Positions 8,774 to 17,022 of a stretch of DNA of 64,000 bases are shown here, in pieces. The stretch is taken from positions 300,979 to 364,978 of the forward strand of contig NZ_JAHSPR010000003.1 of the NCBI RefSeq assembly GCF_019132845.1, written 5' to 3'. The notes under the pieces are model-generated. The model was not told the origin of the DNA. It did not search any database and saw only the letters and a list, made by a program, of their open reading frames with translations. Each line of letters begins with the position of its first letter. The first letter of the stretch is position 1. The position numbers were made by a program, and so were the translations under genes. Source of the DNA: Advenella alkanexedens (GTDB lineage: Bacteria > Pseudomonadota > Gammaproteobacteria > Burkholderiales > Burkholderiaceae_B).

Positions 8774-9637
8774 CTATTTTGAGGAAGGAGTTGCTGGCTT
8801 TTCGGCTTCTAAAGCCAGTAAACCGTAGCCGGTTAGCATGGGAGCCCAGTAGAATCGTTGAATTTCATTGAAAGATTCGCTGGTCTCAGAAAGTGCACCA
8901 CGCATTGTCAGCCATAACATCATTTCAACTGACTCCAGGCCACCGCGGTATATGTAATCTTCATGAGTGGCGTGTGCCAGTATTTCAGGTTCATGCGTCA
9001 ATAAGTCCATGAATCGGTTATCCCATTCCGGATTCACCAAACCAAAATTATCACCATGAATTTGATGGGATAAACCGCCAGTAGAAGCGACAACGACCCG
9101 TTCATTACAAGCTGAATTTTTAATGAAGCGACCAATACTTTGTCCCAGTTTCCAGCATCGCATGGGAGTTGGAAGGGGCTCACGCAATACATTGACATGA
9201 ATGGGAATGATACGTATTGGCCAGCTTGGGGGCATCAGTAAGGGCAGAACGGACATGACGCCATGATCCAGTTCCATTTCCTGACAAATAGTCAAATCAA
9301 ACTCATCGGTTACCAGTGATTTGGCCAGTTCCCAACCAAAGTCTGGAGCACCGGGAACGGATGCAAAATTGCGAGCACCAATGCCTTCATCGGCAATATT
9401 CAACTGCTTTGCGATGCCCATGGCAAAAGTAGGGTAAGCGTCAAACTGGAACTGATTCAGGTGATCGTTATAAATAACAATCATGGTGGTGACATTTTTT
9501 TGTTTCAGCCAATTATGGACGGGCCTGTAGGATTCAAAAAAAGGTTTCCATTCCGGTTTTTCCTGATGGCCTGCATCGAAAGCAAAAGAGATTGAGGGGG
9601 CGTGTGAAGATCCGATTGCACCAATTAACTCTGCCAT
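8774..9637 (-). CDS. Class III extradiol ring-cleavage dioxygenase, large (LigB-like) subunit
   Basis: Non-haem Fe(II) dioxygenase subunit that opens a catechol-type ring. At 287 residues it aligns along its length with the beta subunit of protocatechuate 4,5-dioxygenase LigB: SSHAPSISFAF (metal His), VIYNDHLNQFQFDAYPTFA (active-site His), DEFDLTICQEMELDHGVM, and STGGLSHQIHGDNFGLVN. The C-terminal LWLTMRGALSE segment also matches. It overlaps the end of the LigA-like gene by 13 bases, indicating translational coupling of the two subunits. Candidate substrates are protocatechuate- or gallate-like diols or an aminated analogue; LigC-type dehydrogenase and LigJ-type hydratase genes are not in the operon. 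Confidence 0.88.
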   Translation of the reverse strand: MAELIGAIGSSHAPSISFAFDAGHQEKPEWKPFFESYRPVHNWLKQKNVTTMIVIYNDHLNQFQFDAYPTFAMGIAKQLNIADEGIGARNFASVPGAPDFGWELAKSLVTDEFDLTICQEMELDHGVMSVLPLLMPPSWPIRIIPIHVNVLREPLPTPMRCWKLGQSIGRFIKNSACNERVVVASTGGLSHQIHGDNFGLVNPEWDNRFMDLLTHEPEILAHATHEDYIYRGGLESVEMMLWLTMRGALSETSESFNEIQRFYWAPMLTGYGLLALEAEKPATPSSK

Positions 9638-10023
9638 ATATATCCTTTGTTTGCTTCTTTTCTTATACGTACAAATTCATCAACCGTCATGCCCAATTCG
9701 GAGGCGCCTCTTTCCATTAATGATGTTTTGAAAGCGCCATTCGCCTTGCCAATCGCAACTGTACAGGCGCCATATTCCATCATTTTGGTAAAAGCTCTGT
9801 TACGAACCATTTCTTTTTCCTGGTCGTTTAAACCAAAACGATCCATGCATGATTCTTCATTATTTAAAAAAAATGTACGCTGTTTTACTGAACGCATGCT
9901 GGTGAGGAACTTAGTAAGTCTATATCCTCTTTCTGCCCGTTCCGTCGTTAATGGGCACAGGCCTTTAAGAGTGATCCGTGGCCCTAACTTTTTCTGAATA
10001 TCTTGTGATTTTGTATTCATCAT
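9625..10023 (-). CDS. Extradiol dioxygenase small (LigA-like) subunit
   Basis: 132-residue small subunit of the LigAB dioxygenase. It has the LigA pattern of an all-helical protein with TTERAERGYRLTKFLTSM near the start (compare ARKGYNLNQFAMSL in LigA), a LNDQEKEMVRNRAF helix, and the C-terminal MTVDEFVRIRKEA. LigA covers the active site of LigB. The gene starts directly after the TAA of the aldolase gene (TAAATG) and runs 13 bases into the LigB-like gene, so aldolase, LigA and LigB are tightly coupled. Two adjacent ATGs (10023 and 10020) are equally possible starts. Confidence 0.85.
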   Translation of the reverse strand: MMNTKSQDIQKKLGPRITLKGLCPLTTERAERGYRLTKFLTSMRSVKQRTFFLNNEESCMDRFGLNDQEKEMVRNRAFTKMMEYGACTVAIGKANGAFKTSLMERGASELGMTVDEFVRIRKEANKGYIWQS

Positions 10024-10782
10024 TTAACTTTTAAGCTGATTGATCATGCTGGCGGATGATTTGGCAAAAATGCTTATGTCATTGCTGATCATGACAAAAT
10101 TAAAACCATTTTCTTTGGCCTTAATGGCAGCATTGACATCGCCAACCGCAGTTCCGCAAGGAATATTCAAGCGATTGGCAACGTTGATCAAGTTTGTGAT
10201 TAATTGGCTGTTATCGGGATGTGAAGCCGGTTTACCGGTTGATAAGGCCAAATCTCCCGGACCGACAAAAATGGCATTGACCCCTGGGACTGCCAGGATT
10301 TTTTCAACGTCACCTAATGCACCGGGATCTTCAAGTTGTGGAATACGCAAGACGTGGTTATTGCCTTCTTCAACATATTGGGCAGTTGGCTTCAGGCCCC
10401 AATGTCCAGCCCTTGAGGTGATGCCCAGACCACGATGCCCGACAGGGCTGAAAATCATGCCAGTCATGACATCTCGTGCTTCCTGCTCTGAGCGGACCCG
10501 TGGAATTAAAACGCCATCAGCGCCACAATCCAATATTCTCTGGGCATAAGCACCCGAGCTGTCAGGCAGGCGAACCAGTACTTTTAAACCCAAGCCTTGA
10601 GCGATGACAATGTTGCGGTAGCTTGCCTGAAAAGTTAGTGGGGCATGTTCCATATCAATGGCAATGAAATTGAAACCAGCCAGAGCCAGGCATTCAATGG
10701 TTTCTGGAGAGTCCAGTTTGACCCAGGTACCGAATTGACAGCGACCCGGTACTTTCAGTGTTTCTATAAAACGGCTTGTCAT
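10024..10782 (-). CDS. HpcH/HpaI family class II aldolase
   Basis: Metal-dependent pyruvate aldolase that cleaves 4-hydroxy-2-oxo acids to pyruvate and an aldehyde or oxo acid. The 252 residues carry the family blocks: GTWVKLDSPETIECLALAGF, FIAIDMEHAPL (with metal/pyruvate-binding region), VLVRLPD, GADGVLIPRVRSEQEA, the GHRGLG loop and FVGPGDLALSTG. It has a good ribosome-binding site (AGGA, six bases before the ATG). Within the operon it would be the last catabolic step, releasing pyruvate after ring cleavage. Relatives are HpaI (homoprotocatechuate pathway) and GarL; the precise substrate cannot be told. Confidence 0.9.
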   Translation of the reverse strand: MTSRFIETLKVPGRCQFGTWVKLDSPETIECLALAGFNFIAIDMEHAPLTFQASYRNIVIAQGLGLKVLVRLPDSSGAYAQRILDCGADGVLIPRVRSEQEARDVMTGMIFSPVGHRGLGITSRAGHWGLKPTAQYVEEGNNHVLRIPQLEDPGALGDVEKILAVPGVNAIFVGPGDLALSTGKPASHPDNSQLITNLINVANRLNIPCGTAVGDVNAAIKAKENGFNFVMISNDISIFAKSSASMINQLKS

Positions 10783-10818
10783 ATAGCATCCTGTGATTAA
10801 AAGTAAAGATATCTTGAT

Positions 10819-11676
10819 TTATGCATTAATGTTGTCGGGTAGGGGGTATTCTTTTTCATTGCACACAAGACCAGGTCTAAGTGAGAAATCCGTGCGTGGA
10901 GGTGCAAAAATATCCACAAGACGCATACCTTTTTCCCCAACGGCTTGGGAGGTATGTATGACGTTTGGGGGGATGATGCAAAGTGAAGGGGCGGATGCGA
11001 CAATATGCTCATCCTCACGCCACTGCGCAAGATCCGGTGTCCATGGGTAACGTAAATGATGGATATAAGCACCATGGACAGCCAGGGATCCTTGCTCATA
11101 GTCAGGGTGAGAGTGTGGGGATAGTTTGTGGATGTCCCGTGGTGCTGTACTTGGTAGGAAGATATTGACCATCAAATTGCATGTACGGAAAAGGCGCATT
11201 GTGGTATCTGTACGGATATAGTCTTGCAACGGATAGTGACGTAACTTGAAACCATCGACAGGGGCTGGCCAGTCAATTAATTCTGCAACGTCGGTCACGT
11301 TATCCCAGGCTTGATGATTGGGTGCTATTTCAATTAAATCTTTGGCATTTTTGCTGAAAATTCTGTAGACCCAACCGCCATTCAACATTTTGATCTGGCT
11401 GTCACCCGGGGGGGCAATGAGTAATGAGTCGCCATTACTTTTTATTTCATTGCCATTGCTGCTGATAATTGCTGCCGTATCTTCAGGGAGCAGAATGAAG
11501 TACTCATCATTTTGGTATTCTGCTGTTCTGGTTAGAATGGCATTTTCTTTTGCATGACTGGCCATGACGACAAAATTGGCTGCACGTGTTATCCAGTTCT
11601 TGGTATCATAGGAATCAATCGTTGTATGGGGGTCACGGTAAAAATGCCCTGTATATGCCTGACGTGTTTTGGTCAT
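10819..11676 (-). CDS. Cupin-type protein, function unknown
   Basis: 285 residues with two beta-rich halves, consistent with a bicupin. The C-terminal half has a metal-binding cupin pattern: HSHPDYEQGSLAVHGAYIHH (two His and a Glu) and later PPNVIHTSQAVGEKG with a third His. The N-terminal half (YFILLPEDTAAIISSNG, LLIAPPGDSQIKM) lacks obvious metal ligands. It could be an isomerase, a dioxygenase or a decarboxylase acting on an intermediate; the family is not one I can name. The ATG at 11676 is chosen; an upstream in-frame TTG at 11691 would add five residues, and neither has a strong ribosome-binding site. Fourth from the distal end by function: it lies between the binding-protein and aldolase genes. 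Confidence 0.75.
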   Translation of the reverse strand: MTKTRQAYTGHFYRDPHTTIDSYDTKNWITRAANFVVMASHAKENAILTRTAEYQNDEYFILLPEDTAAIISSNGNEIKSNGDSLLIAPPGDSQIKMLNGGWVYRIFSKNAKDLIEIAPNHQAWDNVTDVAELIDWPAPVDGFKLRHYPLQDYIRTDTTMRLFRTCNLMVNIFLPSTAPRDIHKLSPHSHPDYEQGSLAVHGAYIHHLRYPWTPDLAQWREDEHIVASAPSLCIIPPNVIHTSQAVGEKGMRLVDIFAPPRTDFSLRPGLVCNEKEYPLPDNINA

Positions 11677-11717
11677 TGTGCTTACACTCAATAATAATTC
11701 AGTTTAAATTTATTTAT

Positions 11718-12692
11718 TCAATCTAAAGACAAGCCGATTTCCTGAACCAGCGCTTTGGACTTGATGATGTCTTGGTTGATTTTGTCGGTCATTTCTTCAG
11801 GCGAACTGCTTTTGAGATAGGCACCACTTGATGTGGCAATCCATTGCACTAATTCTTCATTTGCCAGTGTTTGTTTGAAAGCGTCATTCAGCTTATTAAT
11901 AATGGCATCGGGTGTGCCAGCGGGCGCTGAAATACCATGCCAATACTCATACACAAAATCGGGAAGACCGGATTCTGATAGAGTGGGAATCTCCGGTACT
12001 ATTTGATTGCGTTTTTTGCCTGAAGCTCCCAAAATCTTGATTTTTCCATCTTTGCTTTGTGCAGCGGCAATTCGGGCGCCTGAAAACATGGCTTGTAATT
12101 CTTTACCCACAAGATCTTGCATGGCAGGCCCTTCCCCTTGATAGGGAATATGTACAATATTCAGATTGTCATTGGCAATTTTCAGACTCTCCATCATGAG
12201 GTGATGAGGCGTTCCGTTACCTGCTGTTCCATAACTCATGGTTTGGGGATTTGCTTTTACGTAATCAATAAATTCCTTAACATTATTGACGGGAATATCC
12301 TTATTGACTGAAAGGACCAATGAACCGGTCAGTATGGTGCTTACCGGTTTTAGACTGTTTACGGGGTCATAAGACAGTTTTTTGTAAAGCGCGGTATTGG
12401 TGGCGTAAGTTGCATTGTCACCCCATAACAAGGTATATCCGTTGGGTGTTGAGTTTGCAACTGCAGTTGCACCAATAGCGGTTCCTGCGCCAGGTTTATT
12501 CTCAATAATAACGGGTTGTTTAATGATTTCACTCAGTGTCCGTCCGACTTGCCGCGCCATAATGTCGGTACCACCGCCTGCTGCGTACGGAACGACTATT
12601 TTGATGGGCTGATTGGGAAAGCTGTCCGCCTCATTGGCTTGCACAAAAGAAGTTGCAAGCAGTGAAAGCGCAGTTAATATGATTTTATTCAT
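11718..12692 (-). CDS. Bug/TctC family extracytoplasmic solute-binding protein
   Basis: 324-residue periplasmic receptor of the tripartite tricarboxylate transporter type, a family greatly expanded in Bordetella and relatives. It has a signal peptide (MNKIILTALSLLATSFVQA) and the family hallmarks FPNQPIKIVVPYAAGGGTDIMAR, ENKPGAGTAIGA, the substrate-loop region SYGTAGNGTPHHLMMESL and HIPYQGEGPAMQDL. It has a GGAG ribosome-binding site. No TctA or TctB membrane genes are in the window, so it must work with a transporter encoded elsewhere or act as a sensor. Its position second in the aromatic operon suggests that it binds the carboxylated pathway substrate. Confidence 0.92.
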   Translation of the reverse strand: MNKIILTALSLLATSFVQANEADSFPNQPIKIVVPYAAGGGTDIMARQVGRTLSEIIKQPVIIENKPGAGTAIGATAVANSTPNGYTLLWGDNATYATNTALYKKLSYDPVNSLKPVSTILTGSLVLSVNKDIPVNNVKEFIDYVKANPQTMSYGTAGNGTPHHLMMESLKIANDNLNIVHIPYQGEGPAMQDLVGKELQAMFSGARIAAAQSKDGKIKILGASGKKRNQIVPEIPTLSESGLPDFVYEYWHGISAPAGTPDAIINKLNDAFKQTLANEELVQWIATSSGAYLKSSSPEEMTDKINQDIIKSKALVQEIGLSLD

Positions 12693-12737
12693 TAGGTCTC
12701 CGTTAAATTAATAATTGTGTATTGATGATTCAGTGAA

Positions 12738-13964
12738 TTATGCAAAATAATTTTGGGCGATTTTTTCATCACCCAAGAGAGTGCCTGCCCATGCATTGGC
12801 ATGATGTTGATAATTATTTAATTGGTGGCTCTGAATGGCGATCAGATCGTTATAAAGTCGGCCAAAGTCATATTGTTTATAAATTGCATGTCCTCCACTG
12901 AGTCTGAAAAGCTCACCGGCCAAGTGCGCACAACGCGGAGGAATTTGTGAGCTTTGAAAACGGAATTGGCGCCGTTCGTCCATGCTTATTGAAGGTCCTT
13001 TTTCAAGCTCGGCAATTACGCGAGCGTAGTTTTTGTAAACTTGGGTTTTCATTTCTTCAGCATGTGACAAGGCTTGGGAAACAGCCAATACAGCGGCTTG
13101 ATTCGCACTAATATTTACGCCATGACGACTGACTTTCTGGTAATTAAAGTCAATAAATGTTTGCACCAGGCCTTTTAATGCACCCAAAGCACTGGGGGCT
13201 TGTGTGGCTCTTGAAAAAATCTGGAAAAAAGGAATTTTATAAAGCAAGCCATCATTCATTTTCAAACCGGGAGCTTTGTTGGTCAGGACAGATTCCCAGC
13301 GCAAGGCCCTGTGTTCGGGGATGAAGGCATCCTTGACAACAATATCGTTACTGCCGGTCGCACGTAAACCGTGTACATCCCAATTTGGAATGATTTCGTA
13401 ATCACTGCGAGGTAACAGAAAACAGTATTGCGCCATACCGGATTGTTTTGCTTGGCCCGTATTTTCTTCACCATCAATATTCCCGCCCAGAAATGTCCAA
13501 GAGCAATGATCGCTTCCACTGGAAAAACCCCATCTACCACTTAATACATATCCGCCGTCGACTCTTTTGGCCTTACCGGGTGCATAGGGAGAGCTAATCA
13601 GCGTTTGGGGGTTATCTCCCCAGACTTCTTCCTGTGCTTTTGGATCAAAAAATGCCAGATGATAATGATGGATGCCAACGACACCCAGTACCCAGGCAAC
13701 AGATGGATCTGCTTCTGCAAGGATTGAGGTAACCTCAAATGATTCAATGGGTGTAGTTTCTCCACCGTGCCAGCGCTTGGGTTGTAGCATTTGAAAAAAA
13801 CCGGCTTCTTGGAGATCGGCAATCGTTTCGTCAAATATTTTTGGACAATCCCATTGTGCTGCCGAGCGTTTTTTCAGGGTAGGCACCAATGCCCGGGCTT
13901 TTTGGACATATTCCGAGTCGCTGAAGTCCCCTCTTAAATAGTTATTAATTTGACTGATTGGCAT
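12738..13964 (-). CDS. Flavin-dependent monooxygenase, acyl-CoA dehydrogenase fold (C2-HPAH/HsaA type)
   Basis: Oxygenase component of a two-component aromatic hydroxylase, using reduced flavin from the reductase at 7341. The 408 residues have the acyl-CoA dehydrogenase fold adapted for oxygen chemistry: N-terminal helices (ETIADLQEAGFFQMLQPKRW), ADPSVAWVLGVVGIHHYHLA, the beta domain with GRWGFSSGSDHCSW, GLRATGSNDIVVKDAFIP, and the C-terminal FRLSGGHAIYKQYDFGRLYN and QSHQLNNYQHH. Such an extended family (HsaA, C2) ortho-hydroxylates phenols to diols, which suits the LigAB-like enzyme encoded downstream. It is the first gene of the minus-strand operon and has GAGAAC upstream of the ATG. Confidence 0.88.
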   Translation of the reverse strand: MPISQINNYLRGDFSDSEYVQKARALVPTLKKRSAAQWDCPKIFDETIADLQEAGFFQMLQPKRWHGGETTPIESFEVTSILAEADPSVAWVLGVVGIHHYHLAFFDPKAQEEVWGDNPQTLISSPYAPGKAKRVDGGYVLSGRWGFSSGSDHCSWTFLGGNIDGEENTGQAKQSGMAQYCFLLPRSDYEIIPNWDVHGLRATGSNDIVVKDAFIPEHRALRWESVLTNKAPGLKMNDGLLYKIPFFQIFSRATQAPSALGALKGLVQTFIDFNYQKVSRHGVNISANQAAVLAVSQALSHAEEMKTQVYKNYARVIAELEKGPSISMDERRQFRFQSSQIPPRCAHLAGELFRLSGGHAIYKQYDFGRLYNDLIAIQSHQLNNYQHHANAWAGTLLGDEKIAQNYFA

Positions 13965-14219
13965 GTTCTCAAAATCCTATATATGTTTTTTAGATAAAAA
14001 ATGCTTCTTTCATTGGTTGAAATTAAAGCACTTGGAGATAGGTTTGAGATAGATCAATTCTGGTATCGTAGCCATCTCATTTCGAGATAGCTTATACTTA
14101 TAAAAGTCAAGAAGGAAAGCGCAAATAACTGATTTGCATCAAATTAATTTAATTGATTAAATTAATGATAATTTAATGTCCTTTGCTTTTTTTGAAAACC
14201 TAATCGCGCTTAAGTAAAT
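13965..14219 (-). promoter_or_regulatory. Control region of the aromatic operon with repeated GAGATAG sites
   Basis: 255 bases without a gene, strikingly A+T-rich. GAGATAG occurs at 14035-14041, 14046-14052 and 14084-14090; the last forms a dyad with ATCTC at 14074-14078 (ATCTCATTTCGAGAT). The first two are direct repeats 11 bases apart. The arrangement looks like an operator 70-130 bases upstream of the hydroxylase start. No clear -35/-10 pair was assigned. The binding protein could be the LysR at 6371; that is inference. Confidence 0.4.
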
Positions 14220-15005
14220 TCAGTCTTTCCAGATCGCCACCCGTTTTTCCAGAAACGCATCAATCCCTTCCATCGCGTCTTCTTCCATCATGTTGCGCGC
14301 CATGACATCGGCCGCATAATCATAAGCATCGGCAAGCGCCATTTGTTTCTGCTTATAGAACATGTGTTTGCCGTAGCGAATGGCGGTTGGGCTTTTGCTT
14401 AAAATATCAGCCAGTAATGCCGCAACCCGCTCATCAAGCTGTGCTTCCGGTACGGCATCATTCACCAGCCCCCAATCCAGTGCCGTGGCGGCGTCGATGA
14501 AACGGGCGGTGACCAGCATTTCAAAGGCCCGTTTGGAAGATATGTTCCGGCTTAAGGCCACAGCAGGTGTGGAGCAGAAAAGGCCGACATTAATACCCGA
14601 AACCGCAAATTTGGCCGAATCGGTGCAGATGGCCAGATCGCAGGCAGCGACCAGCTGACATCCTGCTGCCGTGGCAATGCCGTGAACTTTGGCAATGACC
14701 GGCACTGGCAGGGACTGAATACCCTGCATGACTTTGCCGCATTTGGCAAACAGGTAACGGTAATAGGTCAGAGAGGGCTGGCTGCGCATTTCCTTTAAGT
14801 CATGTCCTGCGCAAAAGGCTTTGCCGGTGGATTCAATAATCACGCAACGCAGGGTGTGGTCTTGCTGGAGTATTTCAAATTGATCCAGCAAAGCTTGCAA
14901 CATGGCTTCTGAAAGCGCATTGAACTGACCGGGGCGGTTAAGGCGCAGGGTTACGACACCATTGGTTCTGGTGGTTTCAAGAATGGGGGGTGTGGGGGTG
15001 TCCAT
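14220..15005 (-). CDS. Enoyl-CoA hydratase/isomerase family protein, ECHDC3-like
   Basis: 261-residue crotonase-fold protein. The oxyanion-hole regions are present (GKAFCAGHDLKEM and HGIATAAGCQLVAACDLAI), as are NVGLFCSTPAVALSR and the C-terminal FLEKRVAIWKD, all closely matching the ECHDC3 subgroup. The two glutamates used by true enoyl-CoA hydratases are not at their usual places (Gln in AGCQLVA, and no PE pair after FAVSGINVG), so hydratase activity is doubtful and function remains open. The ATG at 15005 follows AAAGGAGA with ideal spacing; an upstream in-frame ATG at 15026 lacks one. It reads in the same direction as the aromatic operon but is separated from it by a 255-base control region. 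Confidence 0.88.
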   Translation of the reverse strand: MDTPTPPILETTRTNGVVTLRLNRPGQFNALSEAMLQALLDQFEILQQDHTLRCVIIESTGKAFCAGHDLKEMRSQPSLTYYRYLFAKCGKVMQGIQSLPVPVIAKVHGIATAAGCQLVAACDLAICTDSAKFAVSGINVGLFCSTPAVALSRNISSKRAFEMLVTARFIDAATALDWGLVNDAVPEAQLDERVAALLADILSKSPTAIRYGKHMFYKQKQMALADAYDYAADVMARNMMEEDAMEGIDAFLEKRVAIWKD

Positions 15006-15178
15006 ATTGTCTCCTTTGTTTGTCATTTTTGAATGGTTTTAAATCTTGTTGGATCTTATCGTATTATGACGTATGTCAAGACATAGGGTGCTTGATTTAA
15101 GGCGTTGGTACAATACCGAATATGGCCTTCGCAGTGACCAAAAATAATCTGGCGGATAAGCAGAGTTAATGGACTTTT

Positions 15179-16345
15179 ATGAGTGTAAAAAAATATATAG
15201 GCCCGTTTTGCCAATCAATATTAAATATACGGGTTTTATTGTCATTGCTAATAATTGGCAATGGATTATGGTTGACCTTACCTGTTCTGTCTAAATACTT
15301 CAATCACTTTGGTAAAGACACAATTGAGTTTGTGCATTGGATGCAAACCCTGGGATTCTTTCATTTACTTGAACTGCCCCGTTTTGCATTAGGTACTTGC
15401 CTGGTTTTATTTGGTTTTTTCCTGTTTAAAGGAGCCCGGCTAGCCTGGTTTTTTAGTGTTATTGCCTTGGTCTTATTGCTTGTTCTGGATATAACACTGG
15501 GTAGTGCTTATTTGATTCATGGTGCTTATTCTTCAGTTTTATTGGTTCTGCTAATACATTTTTGGAAACATTTTCCGAATCAGAGCATCAGCAACACAGC
15601 AGGAGTGGCTGTTTTCAGTATTGCCATCCTTAATGTGTATTCAGTATTGGGTTCTTTATATCTGGGTTCACACTTCAATCCAAAAATTACCGATGTTTTT
15701 CAGGCATTTTATTTTTCCATGGTAAGCATGGCAACGGTGGGCTATGGAGATATCGTTCCGGTAACGATAGAATCACGTCTTTTTACGGTTAGTGTCGTTT
15801 TTTTTGGTATTACTATTTTTACCACTTCAGTGGTGTACTTGGCAGGTATTGCGGCAACTGATACACGCAAAATCGTGCATAAAAGGTTGTTAAAAATGAA
15901 AGATCATTATGTTATTGTTGGCGCTTCCCAATTGGCGGTGTTTGTTTATAACGGCTTGAAAAAGCGTGGCCTGCATGCTGTGATTGTGTGTGATGAAAAA
16001 AACCGGGATTTATTCCCTGCAGATGCGATTGTGGTTTCAGGAGAAGTTGCCGAGATCGCGATCCTGGACAAGGCTTCTGTAAAAGATGCGTATTGTGTGA
16101 TGGCATTGGAAAAGAGCGATGTGGAAAACACTTATATTTTATTGGCGGTAAGGGAAATTGCGGGTGACAAGGTTAAAACCATTTCCATGATTAATGAAGA
16201 ACGTAATCGCCGGAAATTGCAACTTTTGCATGTTGATTATATGTTTTCATTACCTGAAATGGGCAGTGAGGTTTTAATGAAGTATTTAAGCGGTGAGACC
16301 ATTGACAATAATACGATTGCTGATTTGCTCATAAATCATAGTTAA
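15179..16345 (+). CDS. kch: Potassium channel protein, Kch-like, with RCK domain
   Basis: 388-residue inner-membrane K+ channel. The N-terminal half holds about six hydrophobic segments (for example ILNIRVLLSLLIIGNGLWLT and LVLFGFFLFKGARLAWFF), then a pore helix with the selectivity filter in SMATVGYGDIVPV near residue 190, and the inner helix VSVVFFGITIFTTSVVYLAG. From about residue 240 a cytoplasmic RCK/TrkA-N Rossmann domain follows (DHYVIVGASQLAVFVYNGL, VVSGEVAE). The layout is that of E. coli Kch. A charged S4-like voltage sensor is not obvious. It is a single gene, divergent from the ECHDC3-like gene. Confidence 0.9.
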   Translation: MSVKKYIGPFCQSILNIRVLLSLLIIGNGLWLTLPVLSKYFNHFGKDTIEFVHWMQTLGFFHLLELPRFALGTCLVLFGFFLFKGARLAWFFSVIALVLLLVLDITLGSAYLIHGAYSSVLLVLLIHFWKHFPNQSISNTAGVAVFSIAILNVYSVLGSLYLGSHFNPKITDVFQAFYFSMVSMATVGYGDIVPVTIESRLFTVSVVFFGITIFTTSVVYLAGIAATDTRKIVHKRLLKMKDHYVIVGASQLAVFVYNGLKKRGLHAVIVCDEKNRDLFPADAIVVSGEVAEIAILDKASVKDAYCVMALEKSDVENTYILLAVREIAGDKVKTISMINEERNRRKLQLLHVDYMFSLPEMGSEVLMKYLSGETIDNNTIADLLINHS

Positions 16346-16459
16346 CTTTAATATCGTTAATATAAAGTAAAGCAATAAACAACGGTTGAACTGGCCACGA
16401 TGGGGGCGACCTTGGTATCGGGTGGCATTAATCCATTAATTAAAACCAAGGTACCGTGA

Positions 16460-16882
16460 TTATTTATAACTCTTCAAATGAATGCTGGTTTCTGAGTTAT
16501 TGATATGTTTTATCAGCCTGATCCGCTCCAGTGCCTGCCCCAGTTCATCCAGGGTTTGCGCCTGCAGTTCGGCCAGCAAATCCCAGCGGCCATTGGTGTC
16601 ATGCAGGGCAACCACGCAGGGTTCACCCAGTAAACTGGCCACGGCCTGCCGGGTGGCGTTGCCTTCAATGGCAATACTCATCCAGGCGGTAATGGGCCGG
16701 TTCTGGCTGGTGGGGCGCAGCTGCACCGAATAACCGGTAATCACGCCTTCATCTTCCAGTTTCAGCATGCGGTTGCGTACCGTGCCGCGTGAGACCTGCA
16801 GTTTCTGGGCCAGATCGGCCACGGTATAGCGGGCATTCTGGCGTAAAAGGGCAATCAGAGCCTGGTCGATCGTATCCATCAT
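16460..16882 (-). CDS. Lrp/AsnC family transcriptional regulator
   Basis: 140-residue regulator: N-terminal helix-turn-helix (LIALLRQNARYTVADLAQKL, VSRGTVRNRMLKLEDEGVI) and C-terminal RAM ligand-binding domain (WMSIAIEGNATRQAVAS, NGRWDLLAELQAQTLDEL). It is divergent from the ornithine cyclodeaminase gene with 140 bases between the starts, the usual arrangement for a local activator of arginine/ornithine catabolism. Start choice: several in-frame ATGs exist (16909, 16888, 16882, 16879); the pair at 16882/16879 gives the normal MDTIDQALI start and has GGA seven bases upstream. A longer frame reaches 16954 without a ribosome-binding site. Confidence 0.92.
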   Translation of the reverse strand: MMDTIDQALIALLRQNARYTVADLAQKLQVSRGTVRNRMLKLEDEGVITGYSVQLRPTSQNRPITAWMSIAIEGNATRQAVASLLGEPCVVALHDTNGRWDLLAELQAQTLDELGQALERIRLIKHINNSETSIHLKSYK

Positions 16883-17022
16883 TGTCATTCCGGTAATGTG
16901 TTCTGTCATTATGATAGAAAATTGCTCAAATGTATGCAAAATGCGGACTGCCAATTGATGGCGTCATGCCTCAGACTATAGCTAACAGCTTGAATGATAA
17001 ATATAAATACAGGAGGCTTCGC

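Noticed and set aside
16409..16452. Inverted repeat ACCTTGGT/ACCAAGGT after the K+ channel gene
   Set aside because: Arms of eight bases with a long loop and no T-run; not convincing as a terminator, and no other role is evident.
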